Origin: a virus
DNA length: 46,193 bases
Strand: one strand, 5' to 3'
Virus record (IMG/VR): IMGVR_UViG_3300025889_000202
Span: 1-46,193 of that record
The notes beneath the pieces are model-generated. The model searched no databases. It was not told the DNA's origin and was given only the letters and a program-made list of their open reading frames with translations. The stretch's first letter is position 1, and each line of letters opens with the position of its first letter. A program made the position numbers and the translations under genes. Shown here one piece after another: positions 32,027-39,470 of the stretch.

Positions 32027-32949
32027 GCAGGTTTTCAGCAGTCTCAAGCGCGGCTTTGGATGATAAGCGCCTATCGGGCGCCGACATTCTCGTGCTGGCT
32101 GCCCTTGGCTACCACACAGACAAAGCGGGCTGGTGCTTCCCGTCGCAAGCCACCATTGCCGAGCGTGCGCGCCTGTCCAGGCAGGCCGTGAACGACTGCA
32201 TGAAACGGCTCGTCAAGTTCGGCTACGTCGAGCGCTACATCCCCGAAAGCGGCAATTTGCGGGAGATCAGATACCGCACGGTGCTGGATGGAACTAGTGC
32301 CCCTGAGGCTGTTGAGACACCACAGATTGTACCTGTCGCCTCAGATGACAGGTCACCTGTCGCCTCACACGACAGCGACTTGTCGCCTCAGATGACAGGT
32401 ACTGTCGCCTCACCTGACAGGACCTGTCGTCCTACACGACACAAACAAGAACCAACTAACCAATCCAAAGAACAAGATAACACTGAAGCCCTGTTCCTAG
32501 AGGTCTGGGCGCCATGGGAACGCAACTGGTCAAAAGCCAAGATTGCCCGTCGCGGCGATGGCAAGGCCAAGACTTTTGAGCAGTTCAAGCGCAAGGCCAA
32601 GACGACTGACCCCGCCGTCATTCGCTCCGCAGCGCTTGCTTTCCTCGCCAAAGCCGATCCGGCCTTTCTGCCTGGGCTGAGCGTCTGGCTCAACAAGGAA
32701 AGCTGGGACACCGGCAACGTCGTTTCGATCGACAGCGGCAACCGCGACCCGGACTGGCCCACCGCGTTGGCCGACTGGCTCGCCAACAAGGGCTGGCCCG
32801 AAGCCCTTGGCCCGAAGCCGCACGAAGCTGGCTACCGTGGCCCGCTGGAGCCGCTGCGGCCATTGCTGGCGGGCAAGGACCCCAGCCATCCCATCGTTGC
32901 AGTCCTCATAGCCAAGCTGGCGAAGCAATCGCAGGCGGTGGCCCGATGA
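32023..32949 (+). CDS. Replication initiator-like protein (winged helix) containing the origin
   Basis: The 308-residue product has an N-terminal winged helix (DKRLSGADILVLAALGYHTD, ATIAERARLSRQAVNDCMKR LVKFGYVER) like phage replication initiators and O-type proteins. Residues about 95-155 form a low-complexity linker encoded by the iterons (VASDDRSPVASHDSD). The C-terminal half is helical, with a FLEVWAPWERNWSKA segment, and could contact the helicase. The ATGA overlap with the helicase gene couples the two. As in lambda O, the protein probably binds the repeats inside its own gene. Confidence 0.75.
   Translation: MSRFSAVSSAALDDKRLSGADILVLAALGYHTDKAGWCFPSQATIAERARLSRQAVNDCMKRLVKFGYVERYIPESGNLREIRYRTVLDGTSAPEAVETPQIVPVASDDRSPVASHDSDLSPQMTGTVASPDRTCRPTRHKQEPTNQSKEQDNTEALFLEVWAPWERNWSKAKIARRGDGKAKTFEQFKRKAKTTDPAVIRSAALAFLAKADPAFLPGLSVWLNKESWDTGNVVSIDSGNRDPDWPTALADWLANKGWPEALGPKPHEAGYRGPLEPLRPLLAGKDPSHPIVAVLIAKLAKQSQAVAR
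32331..32442. other. Iteron array, probable replication origin
   Basis: Five copies of an element close to CCTGTCGCCTCANNNGACAGG begin with TGTC at 32334, 32358, 32381, 32403 and 32425, spaced 24, 23, 22 and 22 bp, about two helical turns. Each has inverted arms CTGTC/GACAG. The copies degrade towards the right. They are followed by A-rich DNA (about 32437-32485) suited to melting. This is the layout of a lambda-type origin within the initiator gene. Confidence 0.75.
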
Positions 32950-33437
32950 GCCGTGAAATAAACTCTGTCCCGACGGTCTACAACGGCATCCGCTTCCGGT
33001 CTCGGACGGAGGCCCGCTGGGCGGCGTTCATGGACGCGCTCGGGATTGGCTACGATTACGAGCCGTTCCGCTTCGCGCTTTCCGTGGGCGGATTCTACGT
33101 GCCGGACTTCTGGGTGAAGACGTTCAATGCCTGGCTCGAAGTGAAGCCAGCCAACGACTACATCCGCAAGCAGGAACGCAAGAAAGCGGAACAGTTCTGC
33201 ATCGACAATCCGGGGCCGCGCTTCTGGATCAGCAACGGCCACCCGCGCGCCGTCACCGCCTACATCGAAGAAATCACGGATCTGCCAGAAGACTGGAAGC
33301 ACTGCCGCATTCTTGAAAAGGCGGGCGAGCAGGGCGCGCTGATCGTGGCCCGTGAAGAAGGCGGCGAGGCAGTCGAGACGGCACGCATCCGCCGCGCGTT
33401 CATGGCTGCGCAAGCAGTCGGGGCGTTTGCCGCATGA
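32946..33437 (+). CDS. PDDEXK-type nuclease-like protein
   Basis: The 163-residue protein has the catalytic pattern of a small restriction-fold nuclease: an early Glu in FRSRTEARWAAFMD, then FYVPDFWV (Asp) and WLEVKP (E-x-K), with spacing normal for VRR-NUC or resolvase-like phage enzymes. It may cut branched or foreign DNA during replication. It overlaps the initiator gene by 4 bases. Confidence 0.72.
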   Translation: MSREINSVPTVYNGIRFRSRTEARWAAFMDALGIGYDYEPFRFALSVGGFYVPDFWVKTFNAWLEVKPANDYIRKQERKKAEQFCIDNPGPRFWISNGHPRAVTAYIEEITDLPEDWKHCRILEKAGEQGALIVAREEGGEAVETARIRRAFMAAQAVGAFAA

Positions 33438-33478
33438 CCATCGCATCAGAAATCGCAAAACTGGAAGGAGCCGAGTAG
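33434..33478 (+). CDS. 14-residue translational-coupling mini-ORF
   Basis: The reading MTIASEIAKLEGAE begins in overlap with the nuclease stop (ATGA) and ends with TAG immediately before the ATG of the DnaA-like gene. It contains the AAGGAG that serves that gene. It may only deliver ribosomes to the next start. Confidence 0.3.
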   Translation: MTIASEIAKLEGAE

Positions 33479-33883
33479 ATGAATGCCGGGCTGGGAATCC
33501 GTATCAAGGACATTCGGCAGGAAGTCGCTGCCACATTTGGTTTGACCGAGCGCGAACTGCTGATGCATACGCGCAAGCGGCACATCGCATGGCCGCGTCA
33601 GATCGCCATGGCGATGGCGCGTGAACTCACTGACCGCAGCTATCCACTCATCGTGCGCGAGTTCGGGCTGGGCGATCATACCACAGCCCTTTTCGCGGTG
33701 CGCAAGGTCAAGCAGCGCATGGCGACGGACCCGAAGTTCACTGAAGCCTATGACAGCATTCGTGAGCGTATTCTGGCGCGTCATCCTGCGCCGGTGGAGC
33801 CCGTTCTTGCTGAGCTTCCCATGCTGAAGCCCGTGCGGTTGAGCGCGACGTTCCGCGTCCAGCCGATGGAGATGGCAGCATGA
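33479..33883 (+). CDS. DnaA domain IV-like DNA-binding protein
   Basis: The 134-residue protein matches the C-terminal DnaA-box-binding domain: IRQEVAATFGLTERELLMHT RKRHIAWPRQIAMAMARELT, then EFGLGDHTTALFAVRKVKQR, which corresponds to the DnaA signature around DHTTVL. The AAA+ ATPase region is absent. It may bind DnaA boxes in phage or host DNA, either assisting phage replication or interfering with host initiation. AAGGAG precedes the start. Confidence 0.83.
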   Translation: MNAGLGIRIKDIRQEVAATFGLTERELLMHTRKRHIAWPRQIAMAMARELTDRSYPLIVREFGLGDHTTALFAVRKVKQRMATDPKFTEAYDSIRERILARHPAPVEPVLAELPMLKPVRLSATFRVQPMEMAA

Positions 33884-34245
33884 CCAAGTTCAACGCACGT
33901 AAAGTCACCATCGACGGCATCGACTTTGCCAGCCAGGCCGAAGGCAACCGCTACAGCCAGCTCAAGATGCTGGAGCGCGCCCGCGAGATCAAGGCGCTTG
34001 GGGTTCACCCGCGCTACCCGCTCAAAGTGAACGGCGTGACTATCGGCGTCTACACGGCGGACTTTGCGTATTTCGAGGGCGGGCGGCAGATCACCGAAGA
34101 CGTGAAGGGCATTGTGACGCCCGAAGCCTCGCTGCGCATGCGCCTGTTCATGGCGCTGTACCCGACACACGAGCTTCGCATCGTGGACCGCAAAGGCAGC
34201 TGGGAGAAGTTCAAGCAGCGCGCGGTTGCGGAGGTGGCGGCATGA
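33880..34245 (+). CDS. DUF1064-like nuclease
   Basis: The 121-residue protein matches the DUF1064 phage family with a PDDEXK fold: FASQAEGNRYSQLKMLERA (Glu), YTADFAYFE (Asp) and EDVKG (E-x-K). The start MTKFNARKVTIDGIDF is typical. A role in processing recombination or replication intermediates is inferred. It overlaps both neighbours by 4 bases. Confidence 0.83.
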   Translation: MTKFNARKVTIDGIDFASQAEGNRYSQLKMLERAREIKALGVHPRYPLKVNGVTIGVYTADFAYFEGGRQITEDVKGIVTPEASLRMRLFMALYPTHELRIVDRKGSWEKFKQRAVAEVAA

Positions 34246-34562
34246 AGCGCGAACCTACCGAACGCGATGAAGCCATCGCCCGCATGTTCAAGGCCAGCTA
34301 TTCCTATGACGACATCGCCCGCGCGCTTGGCCTGACGCGCAATCAGGTGGCTGGCGTCTGCCATCGTCGCGGGCTCAAGCGACCAGTCAAGCAGCCCATT
34401 ATCAGCGAAGCCGAGCAAGCAGAGCGCGCCATCGACCAGCGCGACTTGGATATTCTCTGCGACGTAAAGGAAGGCCACAGCCGCCGCCAGATCGCCAAGC
34501 ATTGGGGCGTGTCGGAATCGTTTGTTGGCCGTCTCATTGAAGCTGCGAGGGCGGCAGAATGA
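34242..34562 (+). CDS. GcrA-like helix-turn-helix protein
   Basis: The 106-residue protein holds two helix-turn-helix units. The first, SYDDIARALGLTRNQVAGVC HRRGLKRP, resembles the N-terminus of GcrA, the alphaproteobacterial cell-cycle regulator that binds methylated promoters. The second is SRRQIAKHWGVSESFVGRLI. It lacks the GcrA C-terminal RNA-polymerase-binding part. A regulator of phage or host promoters is likely. Confidence 0.6.
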   Translation: MKREPTERDEAIARMFKASYSYDDIARALGLTRNQVAGVCHRRGLKRPVKQPIISEAEQAERAIDQRDLDILCDVKEGHSRRQIAKHWGVSESFVGRLIEAARAAE

Positions 34563-34945
34563 ACCCCGGCTATGACATGGCTATGCACGCGCGCCGCAAG
34601 GAGCAGGCAGAAGCAGCGATAGAGCAGGGGCTGGGCTTTGCCCATCTTGGAGCAAAGTGGAACATCACCAGCGTGGCCGCACGCGATTGGTGCCTTAAGC
34701 GACTGACTGAGGACCAATGCGAAAAGCTTTCCGAGAACGGACGGCTGGCTGTGCATCGGACTTCGGCCAGCGTCGCAGACCGGCTTGAGCTGATCGCGCT
34801 ATGCCGCCGCGCTGGCTGGACTGATGCGAAAGTAGCCCGCGCAATCGGATGCTCGCGCTCTGGCCTTTGCGATTGGCTCAAGCGCAACGCGCCGGATGGC
34901 GTGGCTGATGCTCTGCAAGATTTCCGCGATGAGGAGGCCGCCTGA
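34559..34945 (+). CDS. Helix-turn-helix hypothetical protein
   Basis: The 128-residue protein contains two HTH-like segments, FAHLGAKWNITSVAARDWCL and AGWTDAKVARAIGCSRSGLC. The rest is helical. It overlaps the GcrA-like gene by 4 bases and the following gene by one, and is probably another DNA-binding regulator. Confidence 0.58.
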   Translation: MNPGYDMAMHARRKEQAEAAIEQGLGFAHLGAKWNITSVAARDWCLKRLTEDQCEKLSENGRLAVHRTSASVADRLELIALCRRAGWTDAKVARAIGCSRSGLCDWLKRNAPDGVADALQDFRDEEAA

Positions 34946-35223
34946 TGCCGTCTCCCAAGTACATGTTCGAAAAGCCCCGGCAAGACGTGGTTCCGCGTCC
35001 GAGGCAAGCGCCCAACCAGTTCTGCCGGAAGGCGACCTACGCTGGCGGCAAACTCACTGAGTGCCACAAGCCGACAGATGGCCACACCTACTGCCCCGAT
35101 TGCCAGACCTATCTGGTGACGATGCTGGACCGGCCAGCGAACCAGCCAACCAAGCGCGCAAGACTTCATCCGTGGGCGGAGGAAGGTCTACAGCGCGCGC
35201 AACGAGCCAAGCGAACCGCGTAG
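34945..35223 (+). CDS. Small zinc-binding-like protein
   Basis: The 92-residue protein has Cys and His in the order FCRKATYAGGKLTECHKPTD, then YCPDCQTYL. The spacing recalls the Cys/His end of GcrA, so this could be a separated C-terminal GcrA-like module, but the match is loose. A generic zinc ribbon is equally possible. Confidence 0.5.
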   Translation: MPSPKYMFEKPRQDVVPRPRQAPNQFCRKATYAGGKLTECHKPTDGHTYCPDCQTYLVTMLDRPANQPTKRARLHPWAEEGLQRAQRAKRTA

Positions 35224-35250
35224 CGTTTCAACAGACAAGGAACAGAGACA

Positions 35251-35826
35251 ATGGCACTGATCGATGAACTCAAGCAACAGCGCGCAGAGATGGATGAGAA
35301 ATATCACCGCGCCATCGCTGACGGAAGTTATTACTGCGGTAGGCTGAACGACCTCGACACAGCCATTGCCGCCCTAGAAGCTCCGGCTCAGCCACACGGT
35401 GAGCTGCGTGACGCGCCCCCCGCCGCGTCGGAGAACAGCGGGGACCAATTCACCGTGACCGCACCAACCGGCGAGACAGTCACCATCACGGTTGATGCCG
35501 AGGAAGCCGAGTATTTTACGCCCGCTCCGGCTGAAGACTTCACCCTCCTAGACCCCGCCGTCCTGCGTGATGAGCCGGATGAAGTTGAGGCTGAACCAGA
35601 AGGCTACGCGCCTGTCGTGGACGATGAGCCCGTGCTTGACGCCACCGAGCTTGCGCAAGTCACCATCGACCAGGTTCCCCCGACCGCTGAAGTCATCAAG
35701 GACGCGACCGGCCGCGCCAAGTTCGCCCTGTTCGGCGGACAGACGCACGAGGTTGTCGAGCCCTCGAACACCGAAGCCGATTTCTGGGCGCGTGCGCTGT
35801 TCCCCAAAAAGAAGGAACAGGCATGA
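35251..35826 (+). CDS. Acidic hypothetical protein
   Basis: The 191-residue protein has a helical N-terminus (IDELKQQRAEMDEKYHRAIA), a beta segment (QFTVTAPTGETVTITVDAEE) and a long acidic, Pro-rich middle. The end, FALFGGQTHEVVEPSNTEAD, looks folded. No family is recognised. An AAGGAA ribosome site precedes the ATG. Confidence 0.52.
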   Translation: MALIDELKQQRAEMDEKYHRAIADGSYYCGRLNDLDTAIAALEAPAQPHGELRDAPPAASENSGDQFTVTAPTGETVTITVDAEEAEYFTPAPAEDFTLLDPAVLRDEPDEVEAEPEGYAPVVDDEPVLDATELAQVTIDQVPPTAEVIKDATGRAKFALFGGQTHEVVEPSNTEADFWARALFPKKKEQA

Positions 35827-36020
35827 TCCGCTCCCTGTTCATCATCGCCACATGCGTAGCCGCAGCCATTGTTCTGCTGCTGGTGGTGTTTCCGTGGCTG
35901 GTCGCCTCGCTGGCGCAAGCCGTCGCGGCCATGCTGATCCTAGCGCTCATCGCCTACGCTGGCGCAGAAGCGTGGCCCCACATTCGCGCTTACCTTCAGA
36001 AGCGGAGGATCATGGAATGA
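35823..36020 (+). CDS. Small two-segment membrane protein
   Basis: The 65-residue protein is almost entirely hydrophobic (SLFIIATCVAAAIVLLLVVF and AVAAMLILALIAYAGAEAW) and ends with a basic tail. It overlaps both neighbouring genes by 4 bases. Role is unknown. Confidence 0.52.
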   Translation: MIRSLFIIATCVAAAIVLLLVVFPWLVASLAQAVAAMLILALIAYAGAEAWPHIRAYLQKRRIME

Positions 36021-36115
36021 CGTGGGAAATAGCAGCATCGATTGCAGCCGCTGTTGCGCTCGGCGTGGCAATTGGCTGGATCGTCTGGATGATGCAGCCG
36101 GGAAAGGGCGACTAA
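36017..36115 (+). CDS. 32-residue membrane peptide
   Basis: The reading MTWEIAASIAAAVALGVAIG... has a single membrane segment. It starts in overlap with the preceding stop (ATGA) and ends in overlap with the next start (TAATG). The tight stop-start arrangement on both sides supports translation. Confidence 0.48.
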   Translation: MTWEIAASIAAAVALGVAIGWIVWMMQPGKGD

Positions 36116-36681
36116 TGGGCAAGGGAGGCAGGCCGCGCAAGCACATGGCCGAGCGCCATCCCTGCGGTAAGATCATCCGCAAGGAGATGGACGAAAGCGT
36201 CTGGCCAACGGCTGAAGTCATGGAGCGTCGCAAGGCGCTTCTCGGCAGCGCCAGCGCACGGGGCGAGCTGGAGTGCCCCATTACCCTGCTGGGTTCACGC
36301 ATCGACGCAGACCAGCAGCACGCAGCTCGCAAAGCCAAGCGGATCTATGAGCTGTTCGCCATGGCCTCGAGCCTGCCGCGTATCGTCTCTGGCCAGCTCC
36401 AGGATTATGTTCAGGGCTCCTGCGCCGGGGGCGGGCTGCCAGCAGACATCGCCACGGAGTATGTCGCGGCATATAATGAACTGCGCCGGGCGGTCTTGCG
36501 CGAAGTCCGCTGGCGGTTCCGCTTCAGTCCGGATCGCATGGGCGCCGCATCCCGCCAGTCATGGCGCGCGGTGCAGGAACTCGCTCAAGGCCACATGCCG
36601 CGCAACCTTGACGCACTACGGATAGGGCTCGACGCGGTTGTGGATTACTACGAGTTGAAAGATCAACGGAAAGTCGCTTGA
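36115..36681 (+). CDS. Hypothetical protein at the end of the early operon
   Basis: The 188-residue basic protein begins MGKGGRPRKHMAERHPCGKI, an AT-hook-like start found in several alphaproteobacterial phage proteins. The remainder is helical, with no enzyme motif. As the last early gene, followed by a strong terminator and then the late region, it occupies the position of a lambda Q-type late regulator; that is positional inference only. Confidence 0.5.
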   Translation: MGKGGRPRKHMAERHPCGKIIRKEMDESVWPTAEVMERRKALLGSASARGELECPITLLGSRIDADQQHAARKAKRIYELFAMASSLPRIVSGQLQDYVQGSCAGGGLPADIATEYVAAYNELRRAVLREVRWRFRFSPDRMGAASRQSWRAVQELAQGHMPRNLDALRIGLDAVVDYYELKDQRKVA

Positions 36682-36720
36682 CGGGCGACGTGAATTGCAC
36701 CAATTTCCGAAACCAAGAAT

Positions 36721-36756
36721 GGCGGTTCCTTGCTCGGGAGCCGCCTTTTGCTTTTT
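36721..36756 (+). terminator. Intrinsic terminator ending the early operon
   Basis: GGCGGTTCC (36721-36729) pairs with GGAGCCGCC (36737-36745), one G-U pair, followed by TTTTGCTTTTT. It separates the early operon from the gene at 36765 and argues against a TTG start at 36678 for that gene. Confidence 0.8.
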
Positions 36757-36764
36757 GGGGGTCA

Positions 36765-37148
36765 ATGTTCACCCAGCACGCGCTCCGCGCCATGGCCGAC
36801 GCACGATGGATAGCGGACGCGGAGACTGAGGCCAGTCTGACCTATGTGGTGGAGTGCCTGACCCAGCCGGACCCGGACGGGACAAGCGAGCTGGAACTGC
36901 TGTACCGCACCTATCCGATCGAGAACGAGCGCAACCACATGGCGCGCAAGGCCGGGTGGCAGCATCTCCGCCGCCGGTTCCGCAATGACTACGTGTTCTT
37001 CTCGGCGGACTGCCCCGATGATGGCCGGTGCAGGTTTCATCTGGCGGTGTCCGACGTGCCGATCACGGATACGACCCCGCAAGCTCACCGCACGTATTTC
37101 CTGAATCTTCTCAAGCCTCGCGACGAGTGGATCACGCCGGGCAAATAG
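36765..37148 (+). CDS. Hypothetical protein after early terminator
   Basis: The ATG at 36765 has GGGGG at good spacing. An upstream TTG frame start (36678) would place a terminator inside the gene and is rejected. The 127-residue product is not recognised; it contains HMARKAGWQHLRRRFRNDYV, possibly DNA binding. Its transcript would need readthrough of the terminator (antitermination) or a promoter within it. Confidence 0.52.
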   Translation: MFTQHALRAMADARWIADAETEASLTYVVECLTQPDPDGTSELELLYRTYPIENERNHMARKAGWQHLRRRFRNDYVFFSADCPDDGRCRFHLAVSDVPITDTTPQAHRTYFLNLLKPRDEWITPGK

Positions 37149-37157
37149 GCCGCAAAG

Positions 37158-37292
37158 CTAGTATCTGCTGCGCCGCTGATCGTCAGCGACGAGCAGCAGA
37201 ACAATCCCGATCAAGCAGAACACAAACGGCGCTCCGCCTAATCCCGTCCACAGACCCCACAGCAAAAACGCAAGTCCGGCCAAACCCAGCAT
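37158..37292 (-). CDS. 44-residue minus-strand membrane protein
   Basis: The reading MLGLAGLAFLLWGLWTGLGG... contains two short hydrophobic segments and a charged end (DDQRRSRY). A strong GGAGGGG site lies 4 bases before the ATG. It lies beyond the minus-strand terminator of the next gene, so it needs readthrough or its own promoter. Confidence 0.42.
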   Translation of the reverse strand: MLGLAGLAFLLWGLWTGLGGAPFVFCLIGIVLLLVADDQRRSRY

Positions 37293-37342
37293 AGCACCCC
37301 TCCGCGCTGGCAGGAGGATCACACGCATGCCGGGCAAATGAA

Positions 37343-37370
37343 AAGCCCCCCGGATTTCTCCGAGGGGCTT
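37343..37370 (-). terminator. Minus-strand intrinsic terminator
   Basis: AAGCCCC/GGGGCTT with inner CGGA/TCCG arms and a 4-base loop lies 4 bases past the stop of the membrane gene at 37375. Read on the minus strand it is followed by TTTTCATTT. Confidence 0.75.
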
Positions 37371-37374
37371 CTGC

Positions 37375-37851
37375 TCAGGCTGCTTTTTTCCAGCGAATGT
37401 CAGCGAGCTGACGGCCGGGGTTCACGATGGGCGCCTTTTTTTCGGGGATGTCCCGGGCGAAGGCGTAGACCGAGCCGACGTTGAAGAGGCTGAGCGCCCC
37501 GCTCGCCGGCCACAGGGCCCACTCAGGGGCGAACTGTTCGCGAGCATTGAGCCATTCAAGGCCCATGTGGACCATCGTTGCCTCGAAGAAGAGGCAGAAC
37601 GCGGTTTGCACCAGAACCACCGCTAGGGTGATCCAGGCCTGCTTCCTGATAGCTTCCTCGATACGGAGGGCTGACCGGGACAGCAGCAGCGACAGGGCGA
37701 CGAAGGGCGGGGTAAGCAGCACCCCGGTCGGCACCCAGTCGAGGTTCCAGAAGCGGCACACACCGTAGAGGATGGCGGAGCCGACGAGCGTGTAGCAGGC
37801 CCAGAGTTCGAGGGCTTGCGTGGAACCGGCGGATTTCGTGTTATAGTACAT
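37375..37851 (-). CDS. Multi-pass membrane protein, independent transcript
   Basis: The ATG at 37851 (158 residues) has GAAGGA 10 bases upstream; a longer frame to 38019 would consume the promoter region. Three to four hydrophobic segments are visible (LWACYTLVGSAILYGVC, VLLTPPFVALSLLLS, ITLAVVLVQTAFCLFF, and a weaker one near ALWPASGALSLFNVG). The gene is transcribed against the late block, has its own terminator and an upstream region with TAAC/GTTA half-sites. This is the profile of a lysogenic-conversion or superinfection-exclusion gene, but no family is recognised. Confidence 0.6.
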   Translation of the reverse strand: MYYNTKSAGSTQALELWACYTLVGSAILYGVCRFWNLDWVPTGVLLTPPFVALSLLLSRSALRIEEAIRKQAWITLAVVLVQTAFCLFFEATMVHMGLEWLNAREQFAPEWALWPASGALSLFNVGSVYAFARDIPEKKAPIVNPGRQLADIRWKKAA

Positions 37852-38127
37852 TGTCAGAGGGTCCTTCTCTGGCCGGGCTCGGGTGAGGTTACCGCCTCCC
37901 CGGGCCCATCTGATTTTCAATCTGCTCTCCGGGTTTTCCCCGTGCAGTAAGGTGAATCTAGCGGCGTTCCCTAACGCTTTCGCCGTTACATCTAGCGTTA
38001 TCTTTGCAATATACTTCAACTCTTCGTGAGTTCCGAAGTATTCGCCAAGTCCAATCGAAGTATTCGCAAGCAGGGGCGCTCATCTCAATTCCGGGATGAG
38101 CGCCAATCAGCATGAAAGGCGCCCCTG
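37852..38127. promoter_or_regulatory. Divergent promoter region between membrane gene and late genes
   Basis: The 276 bases carry operator-like TAACGCTTTCGCCGTTA (37972-37988, TAAC-N9-GTTA). On the late-gene side there are two mutually exclusive hairpins: GGCGCTCATC/GATGAGCGCC (38075-38104) and CAGGGGCGC/GCGCCCCTG (38071-38127). No convincing sigma-70 promoter is obvious. This should be where leftward membrane-gene and rightward late transcripts begin. Confidence 0.42.
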
Positions 38128-38823
38128 ATGCCGCAACCACCGATGAGACTGCCCAACGGCGTAACGACGGCGGGTCCGACCGACCCGCTGGGCATGTACG
38201 GCGCGCCGGACCCGACGAAATGGCACGAGTGCTTCGATGATTTCGACACTTACGTTGCCGGTGACTGGACCATCACCAACGCCTCGTCGGGAACGATTGC
38301 GCTGACCGACATTGACGGCGGCGCCATCCTCATCACGAACAACACGTCCGACGACAACGCTGTCTTCCTCAACAAGAAGGGCGAGAGCTTCCTGCCGACG
38401 GCCGGCAAGCGGTCGATTTTCAAGGCCCGGTTCAAGCTGTCCGATGCGACGCAATCGGATTTCGTGATCGGCCTGCAGATCACCGACACGACGCCGCTGG
38501 ACGTCACCGACGGGATCTATTTTCTCAAGACGGACGGCGCGGCCACGCTGGACGTGATCTGCCGCAAGAACGCAACGACGGGTTCGACTTCGGCCACGGC
38601 CATCACGACGCTGGCGAACGACACCTTCGTCACGGTGGCGTGGTATTATGACGGCGTGTCGAGCCTGAAATACTACGTCAACGACGTGCACCTGGGCACG
38701 CTGGACGCTTCCTCCACCTACCTGCCGGATACCGAGCTTACCATCAGCATTGGCCTGCAGAACGGCGAGGCTGCGGCCAAGACGGCGACGATCGACTACT
38801 ACTTCGCCGCGCAGGAACGCTAG
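38128..38823 (+). CDS. Virion structural protein, lectin-like
   Basis: The 231-residue protein has the composition and strand pattern of a concanavalin-like jelly-roll domain: FDDFDTYVAGDWTITNASSG, KRSIFKARFKLSDA, VTVAWYYDGVSSLKYYVNDV and ELTISIGLQNGEA. Phages use such domains on head or tail surface proteins. It is the first gene of the late block. Confidence 0.62.
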   Translation: MPQPPMRLPNGVTTAGPTDPLGMYGAPDPTKWHECFDDFDTYVAGDWTITNASSGTIALTDIDGGAILITNNTSDDNAVFLNKKGESFLPTAGKRSIFKARFKLSDATQSDFVIGLQITDTTPLDVTDGIYFLKTDGAATLDVICRKNATTGSTSATAITTLANDTFVTVAWYYDGVSSLKYYVNDVHLGTLDASSTYLPDTELTISIGLQNGEAAAKTATIDYYFAAQER

Positions 38824-38825
38824 CC

Positions 38826-39470
38826 TTGCTGGCGATCTGCACGCCGGTTTACCGGCAGGTGGAGGCTGACTTTCTCACGTCATTGTCCCGGACCATGGAG
38901 CTTGGCGGCATCCGCTGGCTCCATGTGAAGGGGCATGCGAACCTCGCCCGGTCCCGCAATTACCTTGTCCAGGAAGCGCGGGACCGCGGCGCTGACCAGA
39001 TCGTGTTCATCGACTCCGACATTGGCTGGGAGCCCGAGGCGCTTGGCCAGTTGTTCGACTGCCCGGAGGAATGCCGGGTGGTTGCCGGCGCCCCGCAGCG
39101 CCGGGATGATGGCGTGATCCGCTTCTGCTCGATGCCTGACCGCATCATGCGCAGGGAGGGTCAGTTGATCAGCGGCATCGGGGCGACCGCATTCATGCGG
39201 ATCGCTGCCTCGGTGTTCGATGAGCTGGAGAGCAAGGTTCCGGCCTATGCCTATCAGGGCAAGCAGTATCCGGCTTTTTTCCAGACCCCTGTTCAGGATG
39301 GGGAATTGCTGGACGAGGACGTGTTCTTTTCGCGCCTGTGCAAGGCGAACGGGATTGAGGTCTGGCTGAACCCGGAAATCCCGCTGCGTCACTGGCATCA
39401 TTCACCGCTCACCGCCGTCATGGCTGAGCACGTCAAGTTCAAGCCTCTGAGGGAGGCCGTAAATGGCTGA
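38826..39470 (+). CDS. GT-A fold glycosyltransferase-like protein
   Basis: A TTG start at 38826 is used because the fold needs the first strand, LAICTPVYRQVEADFLTSL. The 214-residue protein then shows LARSRNYLVQEARDRGADQI, FIDSDIGWEP (the D-x-D metal motif) and a late LDEDVFFSRLCKANGI, the normal order in GT-A enzymes that transfer sugars from nucleotide donors. It may glycosylate a virion protein or modify host surface glycan. It lies between structural genes, 2 bases after the preceding stop. Confidence 0.75.
   Translation: MLAICTPVYRQVEADFLTSLSRTMELGGIRWLHVKGHANLARSRNYLVQEARDRGADQIVFIDSDIGWEPEALGQLFDCPEECRVVAGAPQRRDDGVIRFCSMPDRIMRREGQLISGIGATAFMRIAASVFDELESKVPAYAYQGKQYPAFFQTPVQDGELLDEDVFFSRLCKANGIEVWLNPEIPLRHWHHSPLTAVMAEHVKFKPLREAVNG

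Noticed and set aside
36678-36764. TTG start extending the gene at 36765 upstream
   Set aside because: The extension would contain a strong intrinsic terminator, while ATG at 36765 has its own ribosome site.
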